Source: Methylotenera oryzisoli_B
GTDB lineage: Bacteria > Pseudomonadota > Gammaproteobacteria > Burkholderiales > Methylophilaceae
DNA: 64,000 bases
NCBI GenBank assembly: GCA_965613685.1
Contig: OZ277031.1
Coordinates: 868,001 to 932,000 of the forward strand
Direction of reading: 5' to 3'
Shown here: positions 51,163 through 59,356 of the stretch, in pieces
Position numbering within the stretch: position 1 is the first letter of the stretch
Layout: every line of letters begins with the position of its first letter
Notes under the pieces: generated by a model
What the model saw: the letters and a program-made list of their open reading frames with translations, nothing else
Databases searched by the model: none
What the model was told of the DNA's origin: nothing
Program-made: the position numbers and the translations under genes

Positions 51163-51612
51163 TTACTTATTGTGTGCCCGCATAATGCGGCCTTTTTCGC
51201 GCTCCCAGTCGCGCTCTTTTTCCGTATCGCGTTTATCGTGTTGCTTTTTACCCTTAGCCAAGCCTATCTGCACCTTCACCCTACCCTTGGAAAAATGCAA
51301 ATCCAGCGGCACGATGGTATAGCCAGAGCGCTCCACCTTGGCAATCAGCTTAAGGATTTCTTCGTTATGCAATAGCAGTTTGCGAGTGCGTATGGCGTCC
51401 GGGCGGATATGCGTAGACGCTGCACCCAATGGCGTCACGTGGCAACCTATTAGGTAAATTTCACCACGCTGAATAATGACGTAAGCTTCTTTGATGTTGA
51501 CGCGGTTGTCACGGATGGCTTTAACTTCCCAGCCCTCCAAGACCACGCCAGCCTCATACTTGTCTTCGATGAAGTAATCAAAAAACGCTTTTTTATTTTG
51601 TGCAATGCTCAT
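51163..51612 (-). CDS. smpB: SsrA-binding protein
   Basis: SmpB binds the tRNA-like part of tmRNA and places it on the ribosome. The 149 residues show FDYFIEDKYEAGVVLEGWEVKAIR, the oligonucleotide-binding fold, and the basic C-terminal tail KGKKQHDKRDTEKERDWEREKGRIMR that enters the mRNA channel. It is upstream of ssrA on the same strand. Confidence 0.98.
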   Translation of the reverse strand: MSIAQNKKAFFDYFIEDKYEAGVVLEGWEVKAIRDNRVNIKEAYVIIQRGEIYLIGCHVTPLGAASTHIRPDAIRTRKLLLHNEEILKLIAKVERSGYTIVPLDLHFSKGRVKVQIGLAKGKKQHDKRDTEKERDWEREKGRIMRAHNK

Positions 51613-51719
51613 AAAACGAACTATTTCTTGGTCTATGCCTTAAAATGCCATTTTACCTCAGTTCTGCGCCTGTTCACTTTTCACACCGACGCAGACAGCC
51701 TTTATTTTTAAGACCGAGT

Positions 51720-52157
51720 ATGGCGCAAGTAAACAAATCCGTTCTAATTAACCATTCAGCCAGCCGCATGTTCGAGCTGGTGGATGACGTCAGCCGCTAC
51801 CCCGAATTCCTGCCGTGGTGCGGCGGTGTCGATGTCATTAAAAAAGACCTGCACAGCACGATCGCCACCCTGCATATCGCCTACCATGGCTTGAAACAGC
51901 AATTCACTACCGAAAACAGCAAAACTTACCCTAGCGCCATGGACATACAATTAAAAGACGGCCCATTTAAGCACTTAGACGGGTCATGGCGTTTTATCGC
52001 ACTCAATGAAAATGCCTGTAAAATTGAATTTGTGCTTAATTATGAATTTGCCAACGCGTTTTTAGAGAAAATAATCGCCCCGGTTTTTAGCCACATTGCC
52101 AACACCTTTGTCGATGGCTTTGTCGCTAGAGCCGACGTGGTGTATAAAAACCAATAA
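51720..52157 (+). CDS. ratA: RatA / COQ10-type START-domain protein
   Basis: The 145-residue protein (start at the ATG giving MAQVNKSVLINHSASRMF, not the in-frame start 75 bases earlier) has the family segment LVDDVSRYPEFLPWCGGVDV of the polyketide cyclase/COQ10 group. In E. coli RatA was reported to block 70S assembly, while mitochondrial COQ10 binds ubiquinone; which applies here is open. It is divergent from smpB and followed by rnfH after 5 bases. Confidence 0.9.
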   Translation: MAQVNKSVLINHSASRMFELVDDVSRYPEFLPWCGGVDVIKKDLHSTIATLHIAYHGLKQQFTTENSKTYPSAMDIQLKDGPFKHLDGSWRFIALNENACKIEFVLNYEFANAFLEKIIAPVFSHIANTFVDGFVARADVVYKNQ

Positions 52158-52162
52158 GAGGA

Positions 52163-52495
52163 ATGCCCATGAACAGCAACGAGATACTGGTTGAAGTCGC
52201 TTACGCCTTAGCCCACGAGCAATTGATCGTGCCGGTAAAGGCCGCGCCTGGCATTACTGCAGAGCAAGCCATCAATCTATCCGGCATCGCCAAAAAATAC
52301 CCGGAAATCGATTTAAGTCAAAATAAAATCGGTGTTTTTGGCAAGCTATCTAGATTGGATCAGCCCTTGCGCCACTTAGACCGCGTGGAAATTTACCGGG
52401 CGCTAATTGCCGACCCTAAAGAAGTACGTAAGCAGCGCGTGGCCGATGGCAAGGTGATGAAAAAAGGCGGTGGCGACGCCGCGATTGAAGAATAA
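52163..52495 (+). CDS. rnfH: RnfH (RatB) family protein
   Basis: This 110-residue ubiquitin-like-fold protein (ILVEVAYALAHEQLIVPVKAAPG, then KIGVFGKLSRLDQPLRHLDRVEIYRAL and the ADPKEVRKQRV tail) is the usual partner gene of ratA beside smpB. Function is unproven in the family. Confidence 0.93.
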   Translation: MPMNSNEILVEVAYALAHEQLIVPVKAAPGITAEQAINLSGIAKKYPEIDLSQNKIGVFGKLSRLDQPLRHLDRVEIYRALIADPKEVRKQRVADGKVMKKGGGDAAIEE

Positions 52496-52515
52496 AGCAA
52501 CAAGCTTACGCTTGC

Positions 52516-52974
52516 TTATTCGCAATACTGCTTGACATCCGCTTGCGCTTCCATCTTAGCTTGGGCGATGTCTGAACTAGATAAAAACACCCGCTCGCCT
52601 TTTTCGTTTACTGCGGCTATCCTGCCGCCCAATTGATAGGTCGCCAAATTGGCTTGCGCGGCTTTGCAATTTTTTTGTTTTAATTGCAGCTCTTCAGCCG
52701 ACAAGGCGTCGGCTTTCTCCGCTACTTTTTGCTTATTAGGCTGGGCTTTAGCGCGCTTTAATTCGCTAGTGATGTCACTTTCTACCGGTGCCAGCGGCGG
52801 CAAATTTTTTAAGCCCACTGCCGGCCGACCTTGCACGGATTCCAATTTAATATCGGATGGCGGCGGCACATCACTGTAGCGCATAACCCCATTAGGCTCA
52901 CGCCATTTGTACACTTCCGCCGAAGCCATAATTGGCATCAACATTAGGCTTAATATTAACGCCAGTATTTGCAT
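52516..52974 (-). CDS. DUF4124-containing exported protein
   Basis: The 152 residues have a signal peptide (about 1-19), then VYKWREPNGVMRYSDVPPP, the DUF4124 signature found in many periplasmic proteins of betaproteobacteria. A helical Lys/Ala-rich middle and a C-terminal segment with cysteines follow. Function is unknown. It is divergent from guaB and convergent with rnfH. Confidence 0.85.
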   Translation of the reverse strand: MQILALILSLMLMPIMASAEVYKWREPNGVMRYSDVPPPSDIKLESVQGRPAVGLKNLPPLAPVESDITSELKRAKAQPNKQKVAEKADALSAEELQLKQKNCKAAQANLATYQLGGRIAAVNEKGERVFLSSSDIAQAKMEAQADVKQYCE

Positions 52975-53074
52975 ACTCTAGTCCTTACGCACCTAAGTGG
53001 CAGTCATCAATGAAATTAATAGTATGGCCGCATGCTGGGTACTAGCAAGCTTTTTTAAAAACTTTATGCTGCTA

Positions 53075-53107
53075 GCACTCGCGCGAGCGCCTTGAAATCT
53101 GTATAAT
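53075..53107 (+). promoter_or_regulatory. Candidate guaB promoter
   Basis: A TATAAT at 53102-53107 is preceded, at the -35 position, by the near-palindrome GCACTCGCGCGAGCGC (53075-53090, perfect CTCGCGCGAG core). No -35 hexamer is visible, so a regulator may act there. The start is 27 bases downstream of the -10. Confidence 0.5.
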
Positions 53108-53133
53108 TTCGTTTTGGCTACAAGGATTTACGC

Positions 53134-54594
53134 ATGCGTTTATTGCAACAAGCTCTCACATTTGATGATGTTTTATTAGTGCCAGCCTACTCCAACGTGC
53201 TGCCACGCGAGGTTTCCCTCGCCACACAACTCACCCGCAACATTCAACTCAACATACCGCTGCTGTCAGCGGCCATGGACACCGTGACCGAAGCGCCACT
53301 GGCCATTGCCTTGGCGCAAGAAGGCGGCTTGGGCTTCATCCATAAAAACATGACGGCCATGAAACAAGCAGCCCATGTAGCCCGAGTAAAGCGTTTTGAA
53401 TCCGGCGTGGTGAACGACCCGATTACCATACAAAGCCACCTCACGGTACGCGACGTATTGGAACTCACGCGCATGCACAAAATATCCGGTATACCGGTGG
53501 TCGATAACGGCAAAATTGTCGGCATTGTGACCAATCGCGATTTACGCTTTGAAACCAACTTAGATCAACCCATCAAAAACATCATGACACCGCGTGACCG
53601 TTTGGTGACCGTGCGTGAAGGCGCTGCCAAGGACGACGTCATACGTTTATTGCATCAACACCGCTTAGAGCGCGTGTTAGTAATAGACGCTAACGACACG
53701 CTTAAAGGCCTCATTACCGTTAAAGACATCCAAAAATCCACTGACCACCCTTACGCCTGTAAAGATGCACAAGGCCGCTTGCGCGTGGGTGCAGCTGTGG
53801 GTGTGGGCGAAGGCACGGAAGAGCGCGTGGCCGCTTTATCTGAAGCAGGCGTTGATGTCATCGTGGTCGACACCGCGCACGGGCATTCACAAGGCGTGCT
53901 AGACCGTGTCACCTGGGTTAAAAAACATTTCCCGCACATCGAGGTCATAGGCGGCAACATCGCTACTGCCAGCGCCGCATTGGCCTTGGTCGATGCCGGT
54001 GCCGACGGCGTCAAAGTGGGCATAGGCCCAGGCTCCATCTGCACTACCCGTATCGTTGCCGGCGTGGGCGTACCACAAGTGAGCGCGATAGCCAACGTGG
54101 CCAATGCCTTAGCAAAAAGCGGCGTGCCGTTTATTGCCGACGGCGGCATCCGTTTTTCTGGCGACATCTCTAAAGCCATTGCGGCTGGCGCTTACAGCGT
54201 TATGCTAGGCGGCATGTTTGCTGGTACCGAAGAAGCGCCGGGCGACATCGAATTGTTCCAAGGCCGCTCATACAAATCTTACCGTGGCATGGGCTCCATC
54301 GGCGCCATGGAAAAAGGCTCCAGCGACCGTTATTTCCAAGACACCAACAGTGGTGCTGACAAATTGGTACCAGAAGGCATAGAGGGTCGCGTTCCTTACA
54401 AAGGCAGCGTCATTGCCGTGATTCATCAGTTGATGGGCGGCTTGCGCGCTTCCATGGGCTACGTGGGTGCCAGCAACATCACCGAAATGCGTGAAAAAGC
54501 CGAGTTTGTGCAAATCACCTCAGCCGGCATGCGTGAATCGCACGTGCACGATGTGCAAATCACCAAAGAAGCACCCAACTACCGTATAGACTAA
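53134..54594 (+). CDS. guaB: IMP dehydrogenase
   Basis: GuaB oxidises IMP to XMP, the first step of GMP synthesis. The 486-residue protein has the barrel start ALTFDDVLLVPAYSNVLPREV, a CBS-domain pair (about 95-205), the catalytic cysteine loop GPGSICTTRIVAGVGVPQ near residue 303, and the flap region with YRGMGSIGAM. It is followed by a strong terminator and then guaA. Confidence 0.98.
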   Translation: MRLLQQALTFDDVLLVPAYSNVLPREVSLATQLTRNIQLNIPLLSAAMDTVTEAPLAIALAQEGGLGFIHKNMTAMKQAAHVARVKRFESGVVNDPITIQSHLTVRDVLELTRMHKISGIPVVDNGKIVGIVTNRDLRFETNLDQPIKNIMTPRDRLVTVREGAAKDDVIRLLHQHRLERVLVIDANDTLKGLITVKDIQKSTDHPYACKDAQGRLRVGAAVGVGEGTEERVAALSEAGVDVIVVDTAHGHSQGVLDRVTWVKKHFPHIEVIGGNIATASAALALVDAGADGVKVGIGPGSICTTRIVAGVGVPQVSAIANVANALAKSGVPFIADGGIRFSGDISKAIAAGAYSVMLGGMFAGTEEAPGDIELFQGRSYKSYRGMGSIGAMEKGSSDRYFQDTNSGADKLVPEGIEGRVPYKGSVIAVIHQLMGGLRASMGYVGASNITEMREKAEFVQITSAGMRESHVHDVQITKEAPNYRID

Positions 54595-54600
54595 ACCCCT

Positions 54601-54645
54601 TCACCACTAAGGCACAGCGACCCCGCGCCTTAGTGGTGAGTTTTT
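54601..54645 (+). terminator. Terminator between guaB and guaA
   Basis: Perfect 13-bp arms TCACCACTAAGGC and GCCTTAGTGGTGA, a 13-base loop, and then GTTTTTG. It begins 6 bases after the guaB stop. guaA starts 15 bases later, so guaA must rely on read-through or a promoter within guaB. Confidence 0.85.
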
Positions 54646-54660
54646 GTTTCTAGAAGCCCT

Positions 54661-56250
54661 ATGACCACCCACTCAAAAATACTTATTTTGGATTTTGGCT
54701 CCCAAGTCACCCAACTGATTGCGCGCCGTGTTCGCGAAGCACACGTTTACTGTGAAATTCACCCGTGTGACGTGAGCGATGAGTTTGTGCGAAATTTTGG
54801 CGCCGATGGCGTGATACTGTCCGGCAGCCATGCCAGCGTCTACGAAGACGAAACCGACTTTGCACCACAAGCTACCTTTGAACTGGGTGTGCCGGTATTA
54901 GGCATATGCTATGGCATGCAAACCATGGCACAGCAACTGGGTGGCAAAGTGGAAGCCGGGCATAAGCGCGAATTTGGCTATGCTGAAATTCGTGCGCGCG
55001 GGCATTCAGCGCTATTTAAAGACCTACAAGATCGCAGTAATGCGGACGGGCACGGCCTATTGGATGTATGGATGAGTCACGGTGACAAGGTCACCGAATT
55101 GCCACCCAATTTTAAAGTAATTGCCAGCAACGACAGCACCCCTATCGCCGCCTTTGCCGATGAAAGCCGTCATTTTTATGGCGTGCAATTCCACCCAGAA
55201 GTCACCCACACCAAATTAGGCCAAGCCATGTTAGAGCGCTTTGTGCTGGGCATCTGCCAAGCCAAGCCGGACTGGATCATGGGCGATTACATCAGCGAAG
55301 CCGTGGCTAAAATTAAAGCCCAGGTTGGCGATGAAGAAGTGATTTTAGGTTTGTCTGGCGGCGTCGATTCGAGCGTGGCGGCAGCACTAATTCACCGCGC
55401 CATTGGCGACCAACTGACTTGTGTGTTTGTTGATCATGGTTTGTTACGCCTGAATGAGGGCGACATGGTCATGGATATGTTTGCCGGACGCCTGCACGTT
55501 AAAGTCATCCGCATCGATGCCATGGATCAGTTTATGGGCCATTTAGCCGGCGTCAGCGAGCCGGAAGCCAAACGTAAGATCATAGGCCGCGAGTTTGTTG
55601 AAGTATTCCAAGCCGAAGCAAAAAAATTAGCTAATGCCAAATGGCTGGCACAAGGCACCATCTACCCAGACGTGATTGAGTCAGGTGGGGCTAAATCCAA
55701 AAAAGCCGTCACCATTAAAAGCCATCACAATGTAGGTGGCTTGCCGGCTAGCTTAGGCTTAAACCTATTAGAGCCATTACGCGATTTATTCAAAGACGAA
55801 GTCCGTGAACTGGGTGTTGCATTGGGCTTACCGCATGACATGGTCTACCGTCACCCCTTCCCAGGCCCAGGCTTGGGCGTGCGCATTTTGGGTGAAGTGA
55901 AACAAAACTACGCCGACTTGCTGCGCCGTGCTGATGCCATCTTCATAGAAGAATTACGCAACACCGTGGATGCCAAAACCGGCCAAACTTGGTATGCCTT
56001 AACCAGCCAAGCCTTTGCGGTATTTTTACCGGTCAAATCGGTAGGTGTCATGGGGGATGGTCGCACTTACGACTACGTGGTTGCCCTGCGCGCCGTTATC
56101 ACCAGCGACTTCATGACCGCTCACTGGGCCGAATTGCCCTACGATTTATTAGGTCGGGTATCCAATCGCATCATCAACGAAGTGCGCGGCATCAACCGCG
56201 TGGTCTATGACATCTCCGGCAAACCACCGGCCACCATAGAGTGGGAATAA
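54661..56250 (+). CDS. guaA: GMP synthase (glutamine-hydrolysing)
   Basis: GuaA aminates XMP to GMP. The 529 residues have a class I glutamine amidotransferase domain with the nucleophile in GICYGMQTM near residue 85 and the histidine-glutamate pair in FHPEVTHT. An ATP-pyrophosphatase domain follows (LSGGVDSSVAAALI near residue 230), then the GMPS C-terminal dimer domain ending PPATIEWE. Confidence 0.98.
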   Translation: MTTHSKILILDFGSQVTQLIARRVREAHVYCEIHPCDVSDEFVRNFGADGVILSGSHASVYEDETDFAPQATFELGVPVLGICYGMQTMAQQLGGKVEAGHKREFGYAEIRARGHSALFKDLQDRSNADGHGLLDVWMSHGDKVTELPPNFKVIASNDSTPIAAFADESRHFYGVQFHPEVTHTKLGQAMLERFVLGICQAKPDWIMGDYISEAVAKIKAQVGDEEVILGLSGGVDSSVAAALIHRAIGDQLTCVFVDHGLLRLNEGDMVMDMFAGRLHVKVIRIDAMDQFMGHLAGVSEPEAKRKIIGREFVEVFQAEAKKLANAKWLAQGTIYPDVIESGGAKSKKAVTIKSHHNVGGLPASLGLNLLEPLRDLFKDEVRELGVALGLPHDMVYRHPFPGPGLGVRILGEVKQNYADLLRRADAIFIEELRNTVDAKTGQTWYALTSQAFAVFLPVKSVGVMGDGRTYDYVVALRAVITSDFMTAHWAELPYDLLGRVSNRIINEVRGINRVVYDISGKPPATIEWE

Positions 56251-56260
56251 GGGGTAGATC

Positions 56261-56767
56261 ATGAGTCGCGCATTTGTAAACGAAGAACGCTTTGAACAGG
56301 CCGGTGGCGAGGAATTAGTCGACCGCCCAATTAGTGAATTTGCTAATTACGTGACGCCAACGGGTGCACTGGCACTGCAAGACCAGGAAGCCGCCTTGAT
56401 GGCCGAGCTGGCCCCTTTAAAAAAATCAGCAGAAGACGCCTTCAATAAAGATAAAGTGGCCGAACTTGAGCGAGATTTACGCTACGTAAGAGCCAGATTA
56501 GACAGTGCAATTCTTGTCGACCCCGCCGGACAAGACCATGCAACCGTATTGTTTGGCGCCAGTGTCACTGTGCAAGACGATGCAGGCCAAGCCCACTGCT
56601 TTCACATTGTCGGAGAAGACGAAGCCGATGCCGGTATCAATAAAGTCAGCTACGTGTCACCGCTAGCCAAATCACTAATTGGCCAAAAAGTGGGGGATAA
56701 CGTGACCTGGTTGCGCCCTGCCGGCAACCTAAATTTAGAAATTCTGGACATACACTACCCATCATGA
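56261..56767 (+). CDS. greB: GreB-like transcription elongation factor
   Basis: The 168-residue protein starts MSRAFVNEERFEQAGGEEL and has the YVTPTGALALQDQEAAL lead-in to a coiled coil (about 45-80), then the FKBP-like C-terminal domain (GEDEADAGINKVSYVSPLAKSLIGQKVGD). Gre factors help RNA polymerase cleave backtracked RNA. The N-terminus is closer to GreB than GreA. It overlaps the next gene by four bases (ATGA). Confidence 0.85.
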   Translation: MSRAFVNEERFEQAGGEELVDRPISEFANYVTPTGALALQDQEAALMAELAPLKKSAEDAFNKDKVAELERDLRYVRARLDSAILVDPAGQDHATVLFGASVTVQDDAGQAHCFHIVGEDEADAGINKVSYVSPLAKSLIGQKVGDNVTWLRPAGNLNLEILDIHYPS

Positions 56768-57366
56768 ATGTTACGCAAGCCATAACAGAACGCCGTTCGG
56801 TCAAGGCATTTGATTCACATCATCGAATGTCCGAGCAAGAGATAAGCCAACTCATGTCGCTGGCCATGCTCTCCCCCACGGCGTTCAACATCCAAAACTG
56901 GCGTTTCGTTTTGGTGACCGATCCGGTTTTGCGCCAACAAATACGCGCAGTCAGTTGGAATCAAGCGCAAGTCGAAGAAGCCTCCTTGCTCATCGTATTA
57001 ACTGCCGATTTACAGGCCTGGGCTAAGCAACCCGAACGCTATTGGAAAAACGCGCCTAAAGCGGCCTCCGACGTGTTGGTGCCTATGATAGGTCAGTACT
57101 ACCAAAACAACGACCAGGTGCAACGCGATGAAGCCATGCGCTCATGTGGCATGGCAGCCACCACTTTGATGCTGGCTGCCAAAGAAATGGGTTACGACAC
57201 CTGCCCCATGGACGGATTTGATTTCGCGGCCGTGAGCAAACTGCTTAATCTCCCGGCCGACCACATTCCAACCATGTTTGTCGTAGTAGGCAAAGCCTTA
57301 AAAGCGGCGGCGCCACGTGGCGGTCAGTTAGCCATGGACGAAGTCGTCGTTCGTAACCAATTTTAA
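56764..57366 (+). CDS. Nitroreductase-family flavoprotein
   Basis: The 200-residue protein begins MNVTQAITERRSVKAFD and shows LSPTAFNIQNWRFVLVTD and the FMN-site region MAATTLMLAAKEMGYDTCPMDGFD. It is an NAD(P)H-dependent flavin reductase/nitroreductase; the natural substrate is unknown. It is translationally coupled to greB. Confidence 0.9.
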   Translation: MNVTQAITERRSVKAFDSHHRMSEQEISQLMSLAMLSPTAFNIQNWRFVLVTDPVLRQQIRAVSWNQAQVEEASLLIVLTADLQAWAKQPERYWKNAPKAASDVLVPMIGQYYQNNDQVQRDEAMRSCGMAATTLMLAAKEMGYDTCPMDGFDFAAVSKLLNLPADHIPTMFVVVGKALKAAAPRGGQLAMDEVVVRNQF

Positions 57367-57373
57367 CTAATCC

Positions 57374-57392
57374 GTAGGAGTGCCACTCCTAC
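57374..57392. repeat. Hairpin GTAGGAGT-GCC-ACTCCTAC
   Basis: A perfect 8-bp stem with a 3-base loop lies between the nitroreductase and ABC-F genes. There is no T-run. It is REP-like in form, but only one copy was noticed. Confidence 0.5.
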
Positions 57393-57414
57393 CAAACACT
57401 CTTAAGGGTTCAAT

Positions 57415-59010
57415 GTGTTAATCAGCAACAACATCACCGTGCAATTTGGCGCCAAGCCGCTGTTTGAAAATGTATCCGTCAAATTTGGCGACAACAACCG
57501 CTACGGTTTGATTGGCGCTAACGGTTGCGGCAAGTCTACCTACATGAAAGTATTGGCCGGTGTATTAACGCCCAGCGCCGGTAACGTGGCCATAGACAGC
57601 CACGAACGCATGGCCTTTTTACGCCAAGACCAATTTGCCTACGAAGACCAGCGCGTGCTGGACGTGGTGATGATGGGCCACGAACAAATGTGGAAGGCCA
57701 ACCAAGAAAAAAATGCCATCTACGCTAATTTGGAAGCCACGGAAGACGACTACATGCGTGCCGCCGAGCTAGAAGGCGTGTACGCCGAATACGACGGCTA
57801 TACCGCAGAAGCGCGCGCAGGTGAATTGTTGTTAGGTGTGGGCATCCCCATTGAGCAACACAATGGCTTGATGAGTGCCGTGGCACCAGGCTGGAAGCTA
57901 CGCGTTTTATTGGTACAAGCGCTGTTCTCTAACCCAGACATATTGTTACTCGATGAGCCAACCAACAACTTGGACATCAACACCATACGCTGGTTAGAAG
58001 ACGTGCTGAATAACCGCGATTGCACCATGATCATTATTTCGCATGACAGGCACTTTTTAAATCAAGTGTGCACGCACACCTGTGACATGGACTACGGCAA
58101 AATTGCAATGTACCCAGGCAATTACGACGATTACATGGAAGCGAGCACCGCTGCACGCGCGCAACAAGCCAAAGACAACGACAAAGCCAAACAGCAAGTA
58201 GCGGATTTGCAGGACTTCGTGCGTCGTTTTTCAGCCAATGCCTCTAAAGCCAAACAAGCCACCAGCCGCGCTAAACAAATCGATAAAATTAAAATCGAAG
58301 AATTCAAGCCGTCTTCACGTCAATACCCCTTTATCCGCTTTGAATACGACGAGCGCGAAAAGCTTTACCGCAACGCCGTTGAAATCAAAAAACTTAGCCA
58401 CGGCTTTGATAAAACTCTGTTTAACGACGTCAGCATGATGTTTGAAGCCGGCGAAAAAGTCGCCATCATTGGGGAAAACGGTATCGGTAAAACCACGTTT
58501 TTACGCTGCCTAGCCGGTGATTTATCGCCTAAGCACGGCGAAGTCAAATGGGCGGAAAAAGCCAACATAGGCTATTTCGCGCAAGACCACGAATACGAAT
58601 TTGAGCAGGGCGAAGACCTGTTTGAATGGATGTCACGCTTTAGGCAAGTGGGCGACGACGACCAAGTGGTGCGCAGCATGCTAGGTCGCTTATTATTTGG
58701 TGGCGACGACACCAAAAAATCCGTCAAAGTCCTATCCGGTGGCGAAAAAGGCCGCATGCTCTACGGCAAAATGATGTTGGGTCGCACCAATGTCATGCTG
58801 ATGGACGAGCCAACCAACCACATGGACATGGAATCCATTGAGGCGCTTAACACCGCTTTGGATAAATACAAAGGCACGCTGTTCTTCGTCAGCCATGACC
58901 GCGAATTTGTAAGTTCCATTGCCACGCGTATCATAGAAATCAAAGCCGATGGCATAGTCGACTTCAGCGGTAACTACGAAGATTACTTAGCCAGCCAAGG
59001 CGTGGAGTAA
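57415..59010 (+). CDS. ABC-F family ATPase (YbiT-like)
   Basis: The 531 residues hold two ATP-binding domains: Walker A GANGCGKST (about 36) and GENGIGKTT (about 354), Walker B LLLDEPTNNLD and MLMDEPTNHMD, with an ABC-F linker between them. The first domain has the YbiT-type VAPGWKLRV in place of the usual LSGG signature; the second has LSGGEKGRM. ABC-F proteins act on ribosomes at the E site. The start is GTG, with AAGGG 8 bases upstream. Confidence 0.93.
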   Translation: MLISNNITVQFGAKPLFENVSVKFGDNNRYGLIGANGCGKSTYMKVLAGVLTPSAGNVAIDSHERMAFLRQDQFAYEDQRVLDVVMMGHEQMWKANQEKNAIYANLEATEDDYMRAAELEGVYAEYDGYTAEARAGELLLGVGIPIEQHNGLMSAVAPGWKLRVLLVQALFSNPDILLLDEPTNNLDINTIRWLEDVLNNRDCTMIIISHDRHFLNQVCTHTCDMDYGKIAMYPGNYDDYMEASTAARAQQAKDNDKAKQQVADLQDFVRRFSANASKAKQATSRAKQIDKIKIEEFKPSSRQYPFIRFEYDEREKLYRNAVEIKKLSHGFDKTLFNDVSMMFEAGEKVAIIGENGIGKTTFLRCLAGDLSPKHGEVKWAEKANIGYFAQDHEYEFEQGEDLFEWMSRFRQVGDDDQVVRSMLGRLLFGGDDTKKSVKVLSGGEKGRMLYGKMMLGRTNVMLMDEPTNHMDMESIEALNTALDKYKGTLFFVSHDREFVSSIATRIIEIKADGIVDFSGNYEDYLASQGVE

Positions 59011-59033
59011 TCCAGACCTAAACTAGCCTGCGT

Positions 59034-59075
59034 TTGACCTAGGTCAATACGCAAGTTAGATGAAAAGATCATATT
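59034..59075 (+). promoter_or_regulatory. FNR/ANR-type promoter of the DUF3149 gene
   Basis: The perfect palindrome TTGACCTAGGTCAA (59034-59047) fits the FNR/ANR box TTGAY-N4-RTCAA. A -10-like CATATT lies at 59070-59075. The predicted start at about 59082 puts the box at -41.5, the class II activation position. Ribosome-binding and start follow at 59120. Confidence 0.65.
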
Positions 59076-59119
59076 GGTAATAACTGCAATGAAGCAGTGT
59101 TTGCCATAGGACTGTCATC

Positions 59120-59266
59120 ATGAAATTATTAAGCGATTTATTATCCACTGACTACGGACTGCAAAGCCTTGCTGTTATTGCCATAGTCTTAGTCATGGTG
59201 GTGTTCTTCTCCGTGTACTTCAAACGCCACATGGACCAAGATGCCAAGAATGCCGGGTTAAAATAG
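59120..59266 (+). CDS. DUF3149 small membrane protein
   Basis: This 48-residue protein reads MKLLSDLLSTDYGLQSLAVI, then one membrane helix (about 15-34) and a charged tail KRHMDQDAKNAGLK. The N-terminus and the size are those of DUF3149. AGGACTGTCATC stands before the ATG. It is followed at once by a terminator, so it is a single-gene unit, apparently controlled by oxygen through the FNR-type box. Function is unknown. Confidence 0.9.
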   Translation: MKLLSDLLSTDYGLQSLAVIAIVLVMVVFFSVYFKRHMDQDAKNAGLK

Positions 59267-59286
59267 CCCCACCCAAGCGTTAAATA

Positions 59287-59324
59287 AAAAACCCAGCCAC
59301 TTGCGTGGACTGGGTTTATTTTAT
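59287..59324. terminator. Bidirectional terminator
   Basis: Arms AAACCCAG-CCAC and GTGG-A-CTGGGTTT with A/T runs on both sides, between the DUF3149 gene and the convergent typA. Confidence 0.85.
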
Positions 59325-59356
59325 GGCTAAGCTGATTAGGCTTAAATTGGCGCTAA

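Noticed and set aside
51645..51719. An N-terminal extension of 25 residues on RatA.
   Set aside because: The family begins at the MAQVNKSV methionine, and the extension has no similarity pattern.
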